Shown: piece by piece, positions 62,797 to 64,000 of the stretch
Position numbering within the stretch: position 1 is the first letter of the stretch
Layout of the letters: the number at the start of each line of letters is the position of its first letter
Assembly: GCA_020160955.1 (NCBI GenBank)
Contig: JAIUOX010000003.1
Location: 44,859-108,858, forward strand
Direction of reading: 5' to 3'
DNA: 64,000 nucleotides
Source of the DNA: Pseudomonadota bacterium
Lineage (GTDB): Bacteria; Pseudomonadota; Alphaproteobacteria; Reyranellales; Reyranellaceae
The notes under the pieces: generated by a model
Database searches by the model: none
Seen by the model: the letters and a program-made list of their open reading frames with translations, nothing else
Told to the model about the DNA's origin: nothing
Position numbers and translations under genes: made by a program

Positions 62797-64000
62797 ATGC
62801 GTACCTTTCTGTCGTTCGCGGCCGGCACGGCCGTTGCGTTGACGGCGTGGGCGACGCCCGTGCTGGCCCAGAAGCAGGGCGGCACGCTGCGCATCTCCCA
62901 TCGCGACAATCCGCCGAGCGCCTCGATCCACGAGGAGTCGACGATCTCGGTCAACCAGCCCTTCATGGCGGTGTTCAACAACCTCGTCTTCTTCGATCCG
63001 AAGAAGAAGGTGAACAGCCCCGACGACATCGTGCCCGAGTTGGCCGAGAGCTGGGCATGGACCGACAACAACAAGAAGCTGACCTTCAAGCTGCGCGGCG
63101 GCGTGAAGTGGCACGACGGCAAGCCGTTCACCGCGGCCGACGTGAAGTGCACCTTCGACGCGGTGCGCGGCGCGGGCGACGACAAGAACGAGATCATCCG
63201 CAAGAGCCCGCGCAAGCTGTGGTACGCCAACGTCAAGGAGATCGTGACGAACGGCGACCTCGAAGTTTCCTTCGTGCTCGAGCGGCCGCAGCCGTCGTTC
63301 CTGTCGATGCTGGCCGCCGGCTACTCGCCGGTCTACGCCTGCCACGTCCCCGGACGCGACATGCGCTCCAAGCCGATCGGCACCGGCCCCTTCAAGGTCG
63401 TCGAGTTCAAGCGCAACGAGTCGATCAAGCTGGCGCGCAACCCCGACTACTGGAACAAGGGCAAGCCCTACCTCGACGCGATCGACTGGAAGATCGTGCC
63501 GAACCGCAGCACGCGGCTGCTCGGCTTCACCGCCGGCGAGTTCGACATGACGTTCGACTCCGACGTCACCTTCCCGCTGCTCAAGGACATCAAGAGCCAG
63601 AAGCCCGACGCGGTCTGCGAGGCGCGCGCCACCAACGTCAGCTCGAACGTGCTGATCAACCGCGACAAGCCGCCGTTCGACAACCCGCAGGTCCGCAAGG
63701 CCATGGTGATGGCGCTCGACAACAAGGCCTTCTCCGACATCCTGGCCCAGGGCAACGACCTCGACGGCGCGGCCATGCTGCCGCCGCCGGCCGGTTTCTG
63801 GGGCATGCCCAAGGAGATGGTGGCGACCCTGCCGGGCCACGCGCCCGACGTCGAGAAGAGCCGCGCCGAGGCACGCAAGATCATGGAAGGGCTGGGCTAC
63901 ACCGCCGACAAGCCGCTCAAGATCAAGGTCTCGACCCGCAACATCGCGATCTACCGCGACCCGGCGGTCATCCTGATCGACCAGCTGAAGAAGATCCACA
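62797..64000 (+). CDS. ABC transporter substrate-binding protein, family 5 (partial)
   Basis: At least 401 residues, cut by the window end. Sec signal peptide (FLSFAAGTAVALTAWATPVLA, cleavage near residue 24). Dipeptide/oligopeptide-type receptor: PELAESWAWTDNNKKLTFKLRGGVKWHDGKPFTAADVKCTFDAV, and PIGTGPFKVVEFKRNESIKLARNPDYW. Periplasmic capture of peptides, nickel complexes or other solutes. ATG after GGGAGGAG. Probably followed outside the window by permease genes. Confidence 0.92.
   Translation, partial: MRTFLSFAAGTAVALTAWATPVLAQKQGGTLRISHRDNPPSASIHEESTISVNQPFMAVFNNLVFFDPKKKVNSPDDIVPELAESWAWTDNNKKLTFKLRGGVKWHDGKPFTAADVKCTFDAVRGAGDDKNEIIRKSPRKLWYANVKEIVTNGDLEVSFVLERPQPSFLSMLAAGYSPVYACHVPGRDMRSKPIGTGPFKVVEFKRNESIKLARNPDYWNKGKPYLDAIDWKIVPNRSTRLLGFTAGEFDMTFDSDVTFPLLKDIKSQKPDAVCEARATNVSSNVLINRDKPPFDNPQVRKAMVMALDNKAFSDILAQGNDLDGAAMLPPPAGFWGMPKEMVATLPGHAPDVEKSRAEARKIMEGLGYTADKPLKIKVSTRNIAIYRDPAVILIDQLKKIH

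Overview
The window is very GC-rich (roughly 70% by eye), uses frequent GTG/TTG starts and four-base stop/start overlaps, and carries a gene order typical of Alphaproteobacteria, most like the Rhodospirillales/Reyranella side: pheA-like/hisC/tyrC opposite metX-metW, a SAM-II riboswitch, nifU-like, tsaB-rimI-fur, olsB-olsA, miaB-phoH-ybeY-tlyC-lnt-XRE-metK, and many TctC/TAXI/ABC solute receptors and aromatic or acyl catabolic enzymes. This taxonomic guess is inference; no rRNA gene is present. No tRNA, rRNA, insertion sequence or CRISPR array was seen.

Layout. 1-4.1 kb: aromatic amino acid/histidine genes on the minus strand, divergent from metX-metW, which sit behind a promoter, a SAM-II riboswitch and an intrinsic terminator. 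4.1-13.1 kb: small enzymes, gloB, an MFS carrier, an esterase, and a membrane cluster (DUF2333, TauE/SafE, Alph_Pro_TM, UspA). 13.1-27.9 kb: core housekeeping block (Fe-S scaffold, glucosaminidase, tsaB, rimI, fur, ornithine-lipid synthesis, tRNA and rRNA maturation, lipoprotein acylation, XRE regulator, metK), with an aldo/keto reductase inserted backwards between ybeY and tlyC. 28-34.5 kb: accessory region with an orphan type I secretion-like ABC exporter, mmcB, two Sel1-repeat proteins, a TetR regulator and a duplicated promoter/terminator unit that has no protein gene in its first copy.

34-42.5 kb: cytochrome c' and cytochrome b561; then a tight operon MoxR ATPase - VWA/CoxE protein - TPP enzyme - redoxin-like protein whose frame runs through an in-frame UGA at the first position of its redox motif, the mark of a selenoprotein; then aquaporin and an unusual fused M19 dipeptidase. 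42.5-49.8 kb: one apparent operon joining a molybdenum hydroxylase pair (iorAB type), a flavocytochrome c sulfide dehydrogenase pair (fccAB type), soxX, soxY, soxZ, soxA and a TAXI receptor. It has no soxB or soxCD, and its SoxY lacks the usual GGCGG tail. 50-64 kb: Lrp regulator, class II aldolase, acyl-CoA dehydrogenase, TctC receptor, an Xre-RES toxin-antitoxin pair, and a catabolic set (GMC oxidoreductase, flavin monooxygenase, DsbA-like isomerase, benzoylformate-decarboxylase-like TPP enzyme, HpcH/HpaI aldolase, VOC protein, peptide-type ABC receptor).

The observations most worth a second look are the selenoprotein, the SoxB-less sulfur/molybdenum operon with an atypical SoxY, the duplicated promoter-terminator unit with a candidate small RNA, and the dipeptidase with a signal-like segment buried mid-protein.
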